Shown: positions 9,246-17,346 of the stretch, one piece after another | How positions within the stretch are numbered: the first letter of the stretch is position 1 | Layout: each line of letters begins with the position of its first letter | From: Antarctobacter sediminis | GTDB lineage: Bacteria > Pseudomonadota > Alphaproteobacteria > Rhodobacterales > Rhodobacteraceae | Assembly (NCBI RefSeq): GCF_019218285.1 | Contig: NZ_JAHUZG010000002.1 | Coordinates: forward strand, 1,054,001-1,118,000 | Direction of reading: 5' to 3' | Length of the DNA: 64,000 nt | The notes under the pieces: model-generated | The model's input: only the letters and a program-made list of their open reading frames with translations | Databases searched by the model: none | Told to the model about the DNA's origin: nothing | Position numbers and translations under genes: made by a program

Positions 9246-10460
9246 ATGGAGGGTCACTTGGAACGTCCACAGCATTACCGTTTTCATCAGGGACAGCGCG
9301 TGCTGCCCTTTGCAGCCGAAGAATACGAGGCACGCCTGAAAGGCCTGCGTGACAGCATGGCCCAGTCGGGGGTCGAGGCCTGTGTTTTCACCTCGATGCA
9401 CAACATCGCCTATTACTCGGGCTTTTTGTACTGCGCCTTCGGGCGGCCATATGGCTTGGTGGTGACGCCAAACGAAAGCGTGACGATCAGTGCCGGGATC
9501 GACGCGGGTCAGCCATGGCGCCGCTGTCACGGTGACAACATCACCTATACCGACTGGGAGCGGAACAACTATTGGCGGGCCATTGCTTCGGTGATCGGCA
9601 CCGGCAAGGCGCTGGGCTACGAAGCCGACCACATGACGCTGTCGCAAAAGACGTTGATGGATGCCTTTCTGACCCCGGCCAGCACCAGTGACATTGCCCC
9701 CGCCACCATGCGCCAGCGGATGCACAAATCCTCCGCCGAAATCGACCTGATCCGCCACGGCGCACAGGTGGCTGACGTGGGCGGCTACGCGATCCGCGAC
9801 GCGGTCCGGCCCGGTGTGCGCGAGATTGACGTGGCCATGGCGGGCCGCGATGCGATGGAACTGGAAATCGCCAAACGCTTTCCCGAGGCCGAGTATCGCG
9901 ACACATGGGTCTGGTTCCAGTCCGGCATCAACACCGACGGCGCCCACAACCCCGTCACGGGCCGCCAATTGGAACGCGGCGATATCCTGTCACTGAACAC
10001 CTTTCCAATGATCTCGGGATATTACACGGCCTTGGAACGCACGCTGTTCGTACAAGAGGTTGATGACGCCAGCCGCAAGATCTGGGAGGCCAATGTCGCC
10101 GCCCATGAATACGGCATGAGCCTGTTGAAACCCGGCGCGCGCTGTGCCGAGGTCACGCAAAGGATCAATGAGTTCTTCGCCGAGCGCGACCTGCTGCAAT
10201 ACCGGACCTTTGGTTATGGCCACAGCTTTGGCGTCTTGTCGCATTACTACGGGCGCGAGGCCGGCCTGGAACTGCGTGAAGACATCGACACGGTGCTGGA
10301 ACCCGGCATGGTCATCAGCATGGAACCAATGCTGACCATCCCCGACGGTCAGCCCGGCGCGGGCGGCTATCGCGAACACGACATCCTTGTCATCACCGAG
10401 GACGGCAATGAGAACATAACCGGCTATCCCTACGGGCCAGAGTTCAACGTGGTCGGCTAG
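9246..10460 (+). CDS. Creatinase (creatine amidinohydrolase)
   Basis: This M24-fold enzyme hydrolyses creatine to sarcosine and urea. At 404 residues it matches the ~403 of Pseudomonas creatinase, and long stretches agree with what I recall of that enzyme: HNIAYYSGFLYCAFGRPY, WFQSGINTDGAHNPVT, YYTALERTLF and FGYGHSFG..LSHYYGREAG. The catalytic His in DGAHN and the substrate-binding Glu in ALERT are retained, and metal-aminopeptidase ligands are not obvious, as expected. The start is ambiguous: the ATG at 9246 lacks a good ribosome-binding site, but the GGAGGG inside that codon region would serve a TTG at 9258. No creatininase, sarcosine oxidase or urease gene is adjacent. Confidence 0.9.
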   Translation: MEGHLERPQHYRFHQGQRVLPFAAEEYEARLKGLRDSMAQSGVEACVFTSMHNIAYYSGFLYCAFGRPYGLVVTPNESVTISAGIDAGQPWRRCHGDNITYTDWERNNYWRAIASVIGTGKALGYEADHMTLSQKTLMDAFLTPASTSDIAPATMRQRMHKSSAEIDLIRHGAQVADVGGYAIRDAVRPGVREIDVAMAGRDAMELEIAKRFPEAEYRDTWVWFQSGINTDGAHNPVTGRQLERGDILSLNTFPMISGYYTALERTLFVQEVDDASRKIWEANVAAHEYGMSLLKPGARCAEVTQRINEFFAERDLLQYRTFGYGHSFGVLSHYYGREAGLELREDIDTVLEPGMVISMEPMLTIPDGQPGAGGYREHDILVITEDGNENITGYPYGPEFNVVG

Positions 10461-10478
10461 GCGCGGTCAAATGGCCCC

Positions 10479-10499
10479 GTCCCGGGCTTGACCCGGGAC
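10479..10499. repeat. Alphaproteobacterial intergenic palindrome
   Basis: Perfect inverted arms GTCCCGGG (10479-10486) and CCCGGGAC (10492-10499) around CTTGA, just after the creatinase stop. Palindromes of this sequence are, as I recall, abundant between genes in many alphaproteobacteria. Here it could act as a transcript-end hairpin. Confidence 0.7.
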
Positions 10500-10520
10500 C
10501 TCATCCTTGCAGGGGCGCAC

Positions 10521-10550
10521 AAAAGGCAGGCAGGCGCACAGCCCGCCTGC
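10521..10550 (-). terminator. Likely intrinsic terminator of the gene at 10563
   Basis: On the minus strand a 7-bp stem GCAGGCG/CGCCTGC (forward 10530-10536 and 10544-10550) is followed after five bases by TTTT. It lies directly downstream of the minus-strand secreted protein gene. Confidence 0.55.
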
Positions 10551-10562
10551 GCGATCCGGGGA

Positions 10563-11114
10563 TCACAGACCGAACTGAGACATCTCGGTAAAGTCGATCT
10601 GCTCCAGCAGGGGGCGGGTCTTGTCCGGCTCGCCCTCGGTCTGGATCAGGATCCGGTTGGCGATCAGCGCCATCATCTGCTTGTCCTGAATGGCGAATTT
10701 CTGGCGCTGGATGCGCTCGGTCTTCATACCCATCATCGCCGCGTTGGCGATCATACCCGACATGCTCATCACCATCGGGTTGTCCGCCATCAAGGTGATC
10801 TTGATCCGTTCCCCCTCGGGCGAGGTATAGGTGGCTTCGGCACCCACGCCGCCGCCCATCATGGCCAGACCAGCGTTCATTTCCGAGTTCACCTCGCGCG
10901 TCCAGCCATCCGGCGCATCGGGAAGAAAACTGCCAAGGCTTGCGGTCTTCATCTCCAACAGTTTGGCGCGCGCCATGTCCAGTTCGTCCAGCGCATATTG
11001 GATGTCGCCATCCTCATAGGCTTTCAGCGCCGATTCCATCAGGTCGCTGACATCATCGGCTTGCGCCGGAACAGCCGCCGCGGTCAGCAGCAGCACGGCA
11101 AAAATGCGGGTCAT
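10563..11114 (-). CDS. Secreted protein of unknown function
   Basis: 183 residues from the ATG at 11114, preceded by GGGAGA. A short signal peptide (residues 1-19, ending AQA-D) is followed by an amphipathic helical stretch (SDLMESALKAYEDGDIQYALDELDMARAKL) that reads like a TPR-type hairpin. A beta-rich part with a methionine-rich patch (MAMSMSGMIANAAMMGMK region) comes next. I do not recognise a family with confidence. It is predicted to be periplasmic. The 113-base gap to the next plus-strand gene is divergent. Confidence 0.7.
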   Translation of the reverse strand: MTRIFAVLLLTAAAVPAQADDVSDLMESALKAYEDGDIQYALDELDMARAKLLEMKTASLGSFLPDAPDGWTREVNSEMNAGLAMMGGGVGAEATYTSPEGERIKITLMADNPMVMSMSGMIANAAMMGMKTERIQRQKFAIQDKQMMALIANRILIQTEGEPDKTRPLLEQIDFTEMSQFGL

Positions 11115-11227
11115 TGAAAATCTCCCTGTCAATTTCTGCCGCCACCCTGTCAGACGGGCCCTGTTCGCGGCAAGTGCCGGATTTCCCCACCGTTGAACGG
11201 GCCCGCGAGAATCCCCATCATACCACC

Positions 11228-11560
11228 ATGATCGTCGAGCTTTTCCTGCCCGCCATAGGTCTGATGCTGATCACCGCGCTGGTCACGCGCGGGGTCGAAC
11301 GCCTCATGCCCGAGAGCCTGCCGGGGCTGGCCCTGACGGCTGTTGTCTCGGCGCTCCTTGTCTGGGGGATCGCCTCGGGCGGGTTTGCCCTTTTGTACGT
11401 GATGCGAGACGCCCGCGTGTTGGCCTTGATGGAACAGACACCCGCAACCTCGACCAGCCATTTTCTTTCGCTCGGCGCCAGCGCCGCGCTGATCTGGGCA
11501 CCGGTCCTTTTGTTGACCGTGACCACCGCACCCCGGCGGTGGAAGACGGCGGTCTGGTGA
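11228..11560 (+). CDS. Small membrane protein
   Basis: 110 residues from the ATG at 11228. Three hydrophobic segments are visible, near residues 4-22, 32-56 and 85-103, which suggests an inner-membrane protein. No motif is recognised. A longer frame starting near 11114 has no ribosome-binding site and reads through non-coding-looking sequence, so I chose the internal ATG. It precedes two other small membrane-protein genes in the same direction. Confidence 0.55.
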   Translation: MIVELFLPAIGLMLITALVTRGVERLMPESLPGLALTAVVSALLVWGIASGGFALLYVMRDARVLALMEQTPATSTSHFLSLGASAALIWAPVLLLTVTTAPRRWKTAVW

Positions 11561-11647
11561 CAGTTCGGCGCTTTTCGCCCTGCTCCCGGCGCATTCGCCG
11601 TTGATTTTTGGCTCCACCCGTATCACCTCAGTTTCAGGAGGACGGGC

Positions 11648-11917
11648 ATGTTCGCACTGGCACGGTTCCTGATCATGGCGGCGGTTGTGCTTACGGTGGT
11701 CTACGGGTCGCTGTGGTTCTACCTGCGTGCCCGGCGGCGTGCTTTGCTGGAAATCGACTGGGCCGCCAGCCCCTCCGAACCCCGTTCGCAAGAGGATTAT
11801 GTCCGCGACGAACTGGCCGAATTTGACCGGCGCCGCCATCGGACCCTTGTGCTTGCGGTCTATGCCATGCCTCTTTGCCTTGTGACCCTCATCGTGTATC
11901 TGACGAATTTCCACTGA
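11648..11917 (+). CDS. Small two-helix membrane protein
   Basis: 89 residues, with a strong CAGGAGG eight bases before the ATG. One transmembrane helix is at ~5-26 and a second at ~67-86. They flank a charged cytoplasmic loop with an acidic DYVRDELAEFDRRRH segment. The function is unknown. It lies 14 bases before the DUF1523 gene and is probably in the same operon. Confidence 0.65.
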   Translation: MFALARFLIMAAVVLTVVYGSLWFYLRARRRALLEIDWAASPSEPRSQEDYVRDELAEFDRRRHRTLVLAVYAMPLCLVTLIVYLTNFH

Positions 11918-11931
11918 AAGGCGCCGTCGGC

Positions 11932-12552
11932 ATGAAATACGTGAAATGGACCCTGATCGTTCTGTTCTGGCTGATCGTGGCGGGTTTTCTGCACTACACG
12001 CTGCCGCAGCATGACGTGGCGCGGATTACCGACACCTACGAAAAACCGGTCAACCCCGGCGAGAATCGCTGGTTCTGGGCCCAGCCGGATGCCGGCAGCA
12101 ATCCGGCCGCCGCAGACAGCCGCTTTGTCTTTTTCATTCAGACGCGCCGCGCGGACAACAGCGTCATGGTCTACCGGAACGAGGACACGGCATGGGGCTG
12201 GCCACCCTATTTCAAGTTCGACACCGCCAATCTTCAGGCCGAGGCGGCAGATCTGAAATCCACCTCGGACACACCCAAATGGGTCGTGGTCAAGCATTAC
12301 GGCTGGCGGAACGAATTCATCTCGATCTTTCCCAACGCGGTTTCCGTTCGCCCCGTGGACGGGCCTGATGTGACCATCATCCCATGGCTCAACATCATCA
12401 TTCTTGTGACGCTGGCCGCAGCGGTCTGGGCAATCCGGGTGCGGTGGCTGCGGTTCTGGCACAACCGGATCGACCCGCTGCTGGGCACCGCCGGCGACAA
12501 GCTGGACGAGGGTGGCGACAGGGTCAAAGGACTGTTCGGACGGTCACGCTAG
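11932..12552 (+). CDS. DUF1523 family membrane protein
   Basis: 206 residues. The N-terminal helix (residues 4-24) and a second helix (~145-165) bracket a periplasmic-facing domain with RITDTYEKPVN, FFIQTRR and EDTAWGWPPYFKFD, which I recognise as the DUF1523 family typical of Rhodobacterales. The C-terminus is a basic amphipathic tail. The biochemical role is unknown. It is convergent with soeC, 10 bases apart. Confidence 0.75.
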   Translation: MKYVKWTLIVLFWLIVAGFLHYTLPQHDVARITDTYEKPVNPGENRWFWAQPDAGSNPAAADSRFVFFIQTRRADNSVMVYRNEDTAWGWPPYFKFDTANLQAEAADLKSTSDTPKWVVVKHYGWRNEFISIFPNAVSVRPVDGPDVTIIPWLNIIILVTLAAAVWAIRVRWLRFWHNRIDPLLGTAGDKLDEGGDRVKGLFGRSR

Positions 12553-12562
12553 GTTTGGACGC

Positions 12563-13435
12563 TCAGCGTTTGCCATAATAGAGGCCGACCACATGTTCGG
12601 CCTCGGCAAAGAAAAGCCAGCGTGACACCAGCACACCCGCCACGTGGAACAGCACCGCGAAAAGCGCAAGCCAATGCCCAAAGGGCAGGATCAGCAACAG
12701 GACCGGCAGCACCGCCATCAGTCCAAGCGCGATCAACCGCAGTTTCCGGGCATGTTTGCGCCCGACGACAAAGACCATTTCGCGCAGCAGATAGTTGGAC
12801 CCGGTGTGCGGCGGTTCAAAGGCGCGGGTCTTGCCGATCGCGCCCAGCCCGGTGGCGGTCTCGATCGTCGAGCCAGAGTCCGCTAGGCGGCGGTCGCCGG
12901 TCAGCCACCAAACCGCCTGCGCAAGGGCGGCAAACACGATCAGGACCAGCCCGACGCTCACCCGCCCCGAGAGTAAAGCACCTCCGCCCAGCGCATAGAG
13001 CAGGAACAGACCCGGCGTAGACCAATGGTGCCAGCGCGGTACGGTCCTGAGCTGGGTATAGATCATCGAGGTGGCAAAGACCGTCAGCAGGCACAATACG
13101 GCCCCCAGCCAGCCCAGCACCGCGATTTGCACGCCAAAGAACACCAAAAGCGCCGCGTAGATCCCCATCACGCTTAGCCCCGCCACCGCGGCCCAAGCCT
13201 CGCGCGAGAGCCAGCTTGAGCGCCATTGCGTAAAGGCCTTGAGCGCGCGTTCCGGGCGGCCAAGGTGAAAAGTCGACGCCATCAGCCCGCCAACCGCCAG
13301 CAGGTAGCCGATCAGGAAAAAGGCAAAGGCGGTCCAGCCGGTGGGCGCGGTCGGATCGATGCCGAGCCAGAACAACAGGCCAAGGCCAAGGCCCGAAAAC
13401 GTGGTGAATGCGATGATGGACGGCGCGGGATGCAT
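12563..13435 (-). CDS. soeC: SoeC-type membrane anchor (DmsC family)
   Basis: 290 residues with about eight transmembrane helices and almost no soluble part. Family landmarks are the STFHLGRPERA segment near residue 58 and SWLSREAW. It would anchor SoeAB to the cytoplasmic membrane and pass electrons to quinone. Its ATG overlaps the soeB stop by one base (TGATG), so it is the third gene of a soeABC operon. DmsC-family anchors also serve DMSO and tetrathionate reductases. Sulfite oxidation is inferred from the neighbouring xsc, pta and ackA genes. Confidence 0.85.
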   Translation of the reverse strand: MHPAPSIIAFTTFSGLGLGLLFWLGIDPTAPTGWTAFAFFLIGYLLAVGGLMASTFHLGRPERALKAFTQWRSSWLSREAWAAVAGLSVMGIYAALLVFFGVQIAVLGWLGAVLCLLTVFATSMIYTQLRTVPRWHHWSTPGLFLLYALGGGALLSGRVSVGLVLIVFAALAQAVWWLTGDRRLADSGSTIETATGLGAIGKTRAFEPPHTGSNYLLREMVFVVGRKHARKLRLIALGLMAVLPVLLLILPFGHWLALFAVLFHVAGVLVSRWLFFAEAEHVVGLYYGKR

Positions 13436-14184
13436 CAGAGTTTCTCCAGCGTCTTGTCGATCCAGGCGAGGAAACCGCGCGGTTCTTCGGCCACGGGCGC
13501 AAGGAAGGGGGCAAGCACATCGACCTCTCCCTGCCAGCTGTCCTTGGGCCGGGGCGGCAGGTATTTGTTCACGGGCTGCGTGCCCTGTTCCGGCATCAGG
13601 TCCATGCCGCCACGTTCGGCGACCAACTGGCTGACCTCGCTTTCCGGGTCCGAGAGATCGCCGAAATGGCGCGCCCCGGCAGGACAGGTGCGCACACAGG
13701 CGGGCACGCGGTCTTCCTCGGGGAGGTTTTCGTTATAGATGCGGTCCACGCAGAGGGTGCATTTCTTCATCACGCCCGCGGCGAGATCCAGTTCCCGCGC
13801 GCCATAGGGACAGGCCCATGCGCAGAGGCCGCAACCGATGCAATCGCTTTCGTTGACCAGAACGATGCCGTCCTCGGTGCGTTTGTAGCTGGCCCCGGTG
13901 GGACAAACGGTAACGCAGGGAGCATCGGTACAGTGCAGGCAGGATTTCGGAAAATGGATCAGCTGCGCCGGGGCATCCTGAGGCTGGACTTCGTAGCTGT
14001 GGACACGGTTGAGGAAGGTGCCCGAAGGGTCGGCGCCATATGGCTCCTGATCCGACAGGGGCGCGCCGTAATTCTCGGTATTCCAGCCCTTGCAGGAGAT
14101 CACGCAGGCATGACAGCCCACACAGGTGTCGAGGTCGATCACCAGCCCGAGCTTGCGGTCGGTGCGTTCCGGAAGGGTGGTCAT
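13435..14184 (-). CDS. soeB: SoeB-type iron-sulfur subunit
   Basis: 249 residues with four ferredoxin-type cysteine clusters: CVGCHACVISC near residue 24, CLHCTDAPCVTVCP near 80, CIGCGLCAWACPYG near 113 and CTLCVDR..CVRTCP near 135-160. It would relay electrons from SoeA to the membrane subunit SoeC. The ATG at 14184 is preferred because a longer frame runs through an intergenic repeat. soeA lies 115 bases upstream, separated by that repeat; soeC overlaps downstream. Confidence 0.88.
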   Translation of the reverse strand: MTTLPERTDRKLGLVIDLDTCVGCHACVISCKGWNTENYGAPLSDQEPYGADPSGTFLNRVHSYEVQPQDAPAQLIHFPKSCLHCTDAPCVTVCPTGASYKRTEDGIVLVNESDCIGCGLCAWACPYGARELDLAAGVMKKCTLCVDRIYNENLPEEDRVPACVRTCPAGARHFGDLSDPESEVSQLVAERGGMDLMPEQGTQPVNKYLPPRPKDSWQGEVDVLAPFLAPVAEEPRGFLAWIDKTLEKL

Positions 14185-14237
14185 CACTTGCCCCCGTGAT
14201 CCAGCGGCGCCGCTGACGCGGCACAGGTTTCTTGGGC

Positions 14238-14298
14238 GGGGGCGCTGCCCCCGGTCGCCAGTGGCGACTCCCCCGGGATATTTTCGGACAGAAGAAAC
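14238..14298 (+). repeat. Composite hairpin repeat, copy 1 (between soeA and soeB)
   Basis: A GGGGGC-GCT-GCCCCC hairpin (14238-14252) and a second stem TCGCC-AGT-GGCGA (14255-14267) precede a C-rich, ATATTTTC-containing tail that ends AGAAGAAAC (14270-14298). The same hairpin plus tail recurs at 28199-28259. The tail alone recurs at 21972 and, inside a gene, at 54889. Because it sits inside the soe operon it may tune soeB expression relative to soeA. Confidence 0.75.
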
Positions 14299-14299
14299 A

Positions 14300-17113
14300 T
14301 CAGCTTTCGGTCTTCCATGCGAGACTGTCCGGGCCTTGGCCAACGGGCGAGGTGATGGCATCGAAGGATGGTTGGCTTTCGGCGGGTGGCTCCGCCTTTT
14401 CGATGCGCACGCGCAGGTCGAACCAGGCCGCCTGTCCGGTGACCGGGTCCGAGTTGGACCAGCGCAGACCGTCGCCCTTGGGTGGCAGCAATTCGTGGAT
14501 CAGGTGGTTGAGCAGGAAACCCTTGGTCGCCTCGGGCGCATCGGGTTTGAGCGCCCATGCGCCCTTGCGCTTGCCGATGGCGTTCCATGTCCAGATCGTG
14601 TGCGGGTTCAGCGCGGCCATTTCCGCCACCGGGACGGTGATTTCGCCATGTGGCGAGGTGATGCGTGCCCAGTCGCCATCGGCCAAGTTGTTTTCACGCA
14701 TCAGGCGCGTGGGCAGATACATCGGGTTGCGCCCGTGCAACTGCCGCAGCCAAGCGTTCTGGGTGCCCCAGCTGTGGTACATGGCCATCGGCCGCTGCGT
14801 CAGCGCATGAACCGGGTAGCTGTCCGGATCACCGGCATCAGGAGCGTACCAGAGCGGCAGTGGATCCAGTTTTTCGCGGAGTTGGGCGCGCAGGTGGTCG
14901 GGCGGCTGCTGCGGTCCGTGACCTTCGGCGGCGCGCTGGAACTTGCGCAGCGGTTCGACGTAGAGCTGGAACAGGTAGGGGGCCGGTTTGTCGATCAGAC
15001 CGGTTTCCACCGCCCAGTCCTGATAGGCGCTGTTCCAGGGTTTGAAATATTGCGCCTCATCCGGGATGTGCAGGGCGCAGAAGCCGCCATTGGCAATGTA
15101 GCTGTCGATCTGCGCGGCATTCGGCCCGCCGCGCCCGTGGGTCAGGCCTTTGTCGGACATGCGCCAGCCCGCCAGCGGACCGATGCCCGGCTTGCGCTGG
15201 TGATTGATGATATAATCCGCGTAGTCGGCGTATTTGGGCGCGCCGTCCTTGTCCACCATGCCGGGCAGGCCCAGCCGCGCGCCAAGATCCAGCAGCACCG
15301 ACTGAAAGCCGCGCACATCGCGGTCAGGCTTGACCACAGGCCAGCGGATGGCGTCAGCGGCGGCTTCGGGCTCGGAAATCGGGCGGTCGAGCAGCGAGAT
15401 GCAGTCGTGCCGCTCAAGATAGGTGGTGTCCGGCAGGATCAGGTCGGCATATGCGACCATTTCCGACGAATAGGCATCGGAATAGATGATGCGCGGGATG
15501 GTGTAATCGCCGTTCTCATCGGTATCGGTCAGCATCTCCATGACGCTGCGCGTGTTCATCGAAGAGTTCCACGCCATGTTCGCCATGTAGAGGAACAAGG
15601 TGTCGATCTTGTAGGGATCACCCGCATGGGCGTTCGAGATCACCATGTGCATCAGCCCGTGGGCTGACATGGGATTTTCCCAGGTAAAGGCCTTGTCGAT
15701 CCTCAGCGGGTTGCCCTGATCGTCAAGCGCAAGGTCCTCTGGCCCCATGGGATAGCCAAGGTGCGGGCCGTTCAGCGGTTGCCCGGGGGAGGCCTTGGCG
15801 TGGGGACGGGGGTGGATTTCGGCCGGTTTGGGATAGGGCGGTTTGAAACGCATACCGCCGGGGGTTTCCACCGCGCCCAGCAGGATCTGAAGGATGTGCA
15901 GCGCGCGGCAGGTCTGAAACCCGTTGGCATGGGCCGAGATGCCACGCATGGCGTGGATGGCCACCGGGCGGCCAATCATCCTGTCGTGACGCTTGCCCCG
16001 GAAATCCGTCCAGGGACGGTCGATCTCGATCGCCTCGTCGAAAGCTGTGCGCGCCAGTTCGGCTGCCAGGGCACGGATGCGCCCCGCGGTCAGGCCGCAG
16101 CGCTCGGCGACCGCCTCGGGTGCGTATTCGTCGGACATATAGCGTTCGGCCAGCCCGTGCATCACACTGGCATGGGTCGCGCCCGCCTGACGGATATGCC
16201 CGGTCAGGTCGGGCAGAATACCGGGGGTGTCGAAGGCCGCGAGCCTGCCCGTCTTGCGATCAATGACCTGCGGCTTGCCATCCGCATCGCGCAGGAACAG
16301 GCCGAAATCCGGCGATTTGGGATCGCCGTTCAGCAGCACTGGCGCATTGGTGAACCGCGCGAGGTAGTCAAGATCGATCTTGCCGGCTTTCAACAGGCAA
16401 TGGATCAGGGACAGGATCAGCAACCCATCGGTGCCGGGTGTGATCCCGACCCAGTCGTCCGCCACCGCGTTATAGCCAGAGCGGATCGGGTTGACGCCGA
16501 TCACCTTGGCGCCGCGCGCCTTGAGCTTGCCCAGACCGATCTTGATCGGGTTGCTGTCATGGTCCTCGGCCACGCCGAACAGCAGGAACAGCTTGGCGTT
16601 GTCCCAATCGGGCGAGCCGAACTCCCAAAAGGCCCCGCCCATGGTGTAGATCCCCGCCGTGGCCATATTGACCGAGCAGAACCCGCCATGAGCGGCGAAA
16701 TTGGGCGTGCCATATTGCTGCGCCCACCAGCCGGTAAAGCTTTGCGACTGGTCGCGCCCGGTGAAGAAGGCCAGCTTTTCCGGCGCGCTCTCACGCAGGG
16801 GTTTCAGCCATCCAACGGCGGTTTCCAGCGCCTCGTCCCAGCTGATTTCCTCGAACTGGCCGGATCCGCGCGGGCCAACCCGGCGCAGCGGCGCACGCAG
16901 GCGCGAGGGGGCGTTGTGCTGCATGATGCCCGCGCTGCCCTTGGCGCAAAGCACGCCCTTGTTCACGGGATGATCGCGGTTGCCTTCGATATAGGCAACC
17001 TTGCCGCCCTTCATGTGCACGTTGATGCCGCAGCGGCAGGCGCACATGTAGCAGGTGGTCTTGCGGATCTCGTCCGAGACCTTGGGCGATGTTTCAACCC
17101 GTGGCTGTGCCAT
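14300..17113 (-). CDS. soeA: SoeA-type molybdopterin sulfite dehydrogenase, catalytic subunit
   Basis: 937 residues, Mo-bis-MGD oxidoreductase family, from the ATG at 17113 with GGGAGGGG upstream. The N-terminal cluster CYMCACRCG...VLCAKG (residues ~20-57) binds a 4Fe-4S centre, and the molybdopterin-binding body and the C-terminal dinucleotide-binding domain follow. There is no twin-arginine signal, so it should face the cytoplasm. That fits SoeABC, which oxidises cytoplasmic sulfite to sulfate, rather than periplasmic DMSO, thiosulfate or tetrathionate reductases. Adjacent xsc, pta and ackA (sulfite-releasing sulfonate breakdown) support this. An alternative polysulfide or thiosulfate reductase role is less likely. 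Confidence 0.87.
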   Translation of the reverse strand: MAQPRVETSPKVSDEIRKTTCYMCACRCGINVHMKGGKVAYIEGNRDHPVNKGVLCAKGSAGIMQHNAPSRLRAPLRRVGPRGSGQFEEISWDEALETAVGWLKPLRESAPEKLAFFTGRDQSQSFTGWWAQQYGTPNFAAHGGFCSVNMATAGIYTMGGAFWEFGSPDWDNAKLFLLFGVAEDHDSNPIKIGLGKLKARGAKVIGVNPIRSGYNAVADDWVGITPGTDGLLILSLIHCLLKAGKIDLDYLARFTNAPVLLNGDPKSPDFGLFLRDADGKPQVIDRKTGRLAAFDTPGILPDLTGHIRQAGATHASVMHGLAERYMSDEYAPEAVAERCGLTAGRIRALAAELARTAFDEAIEIDRPWTDFRGKRHDRMIGRPVAIHAMRGISAHANGFQTCRALHILQILLGAVETPGGMRFKPPYPKPAEIHPRPHAKASPGQPLNGPHLGYPMGPEDLALDDQGNPLRIDKAFTWENPMSAHGLMHMVISNAHAGDPYKIDTLFLYMANMAWNSSMNTRSVMEMLTDTDENGDYTIPRIIYSDAYSSEMVAYADLILPDTTYLERHDCISLLDRPISEPEAAADAIRWPVVKPDRDVRGFQSVLLDLGARLGLPGMVDKDGAPKYADYADYIINHQRKPGIGPLAGWRMSDKGLTHGRGGPNAAQIDSYIANGGFCALHIPDEAQYFKPWNSAYQDWAVETGLIDKPAPYLFQLYVEPLRKFQRAAEGHGPQQPPDHLRAQLREKLDPLPLWYAPDAGDPDSYPVHALTQRPMAMYHSWGTQNAWLRQLHGRNPMYLPTRLMRENNLADGDWARITSPHGEITVPVAEMAALNPHTIWTWNAIGKRKGAWALKPDAPEATKGFLLNHLIHELLPPKGDGLRWSNSDPVTGQAAWFDLRVRIEKAEPPAESQPSFDAITSPVGQGPDSLAWKTES

Positions 17114-17204
17114 GTCCCCTCCCCATGCTGTCCAGAGCGCCCCGCTCCAGATCATGCATCATTCGTATATCAATTCTGCCGAACCGCAAGTACGGCCTGA
17201 TCTG

Positions 17205-17221
17205 TTTCGGAAATTCCGAAA
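17205..17221. promoter_or_regulatory. Perfect palindrome in the soeA-pta divergent promoter region
   Basis: TTTCGGAA-A-TTCCGAAA forms a perfect 17-base inverted repeat, 91 bases upstream of soeA and 126 bases upstream of pta. The size and symmetry are those of a dimeric repressor or activator operator. The regulator is not in the window. Confidence 0.55.
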
Positions 17222-17346
17222 ATGGCACGTCAATTTCCTGAATCCCCGCCGAAATCAGAAGGACATCACGCACCCGTTCGAAGGGTTGAAATCCCGCCTG
17301 CGGTTCCGGCACTCTGTTCCCCGGATCGGCAGGGAGGGTGCCCGAC

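Noticed and set aside
10479-10550. Two adjacent inverted repeats after creatinase as a start of a CRISPR array
   Set aside because: The two palindromes differ in sequence and there are no regularly spaced copies; they are an intergenic palindrome and a terminator-like stem.
14184-14361. N-terminal extension of soeB through the upstream repeat
   Set aside because: The extension is translated repeat sequence with no relation to the iron-sulfur family, whose proteins begin near the ATG at 14184.
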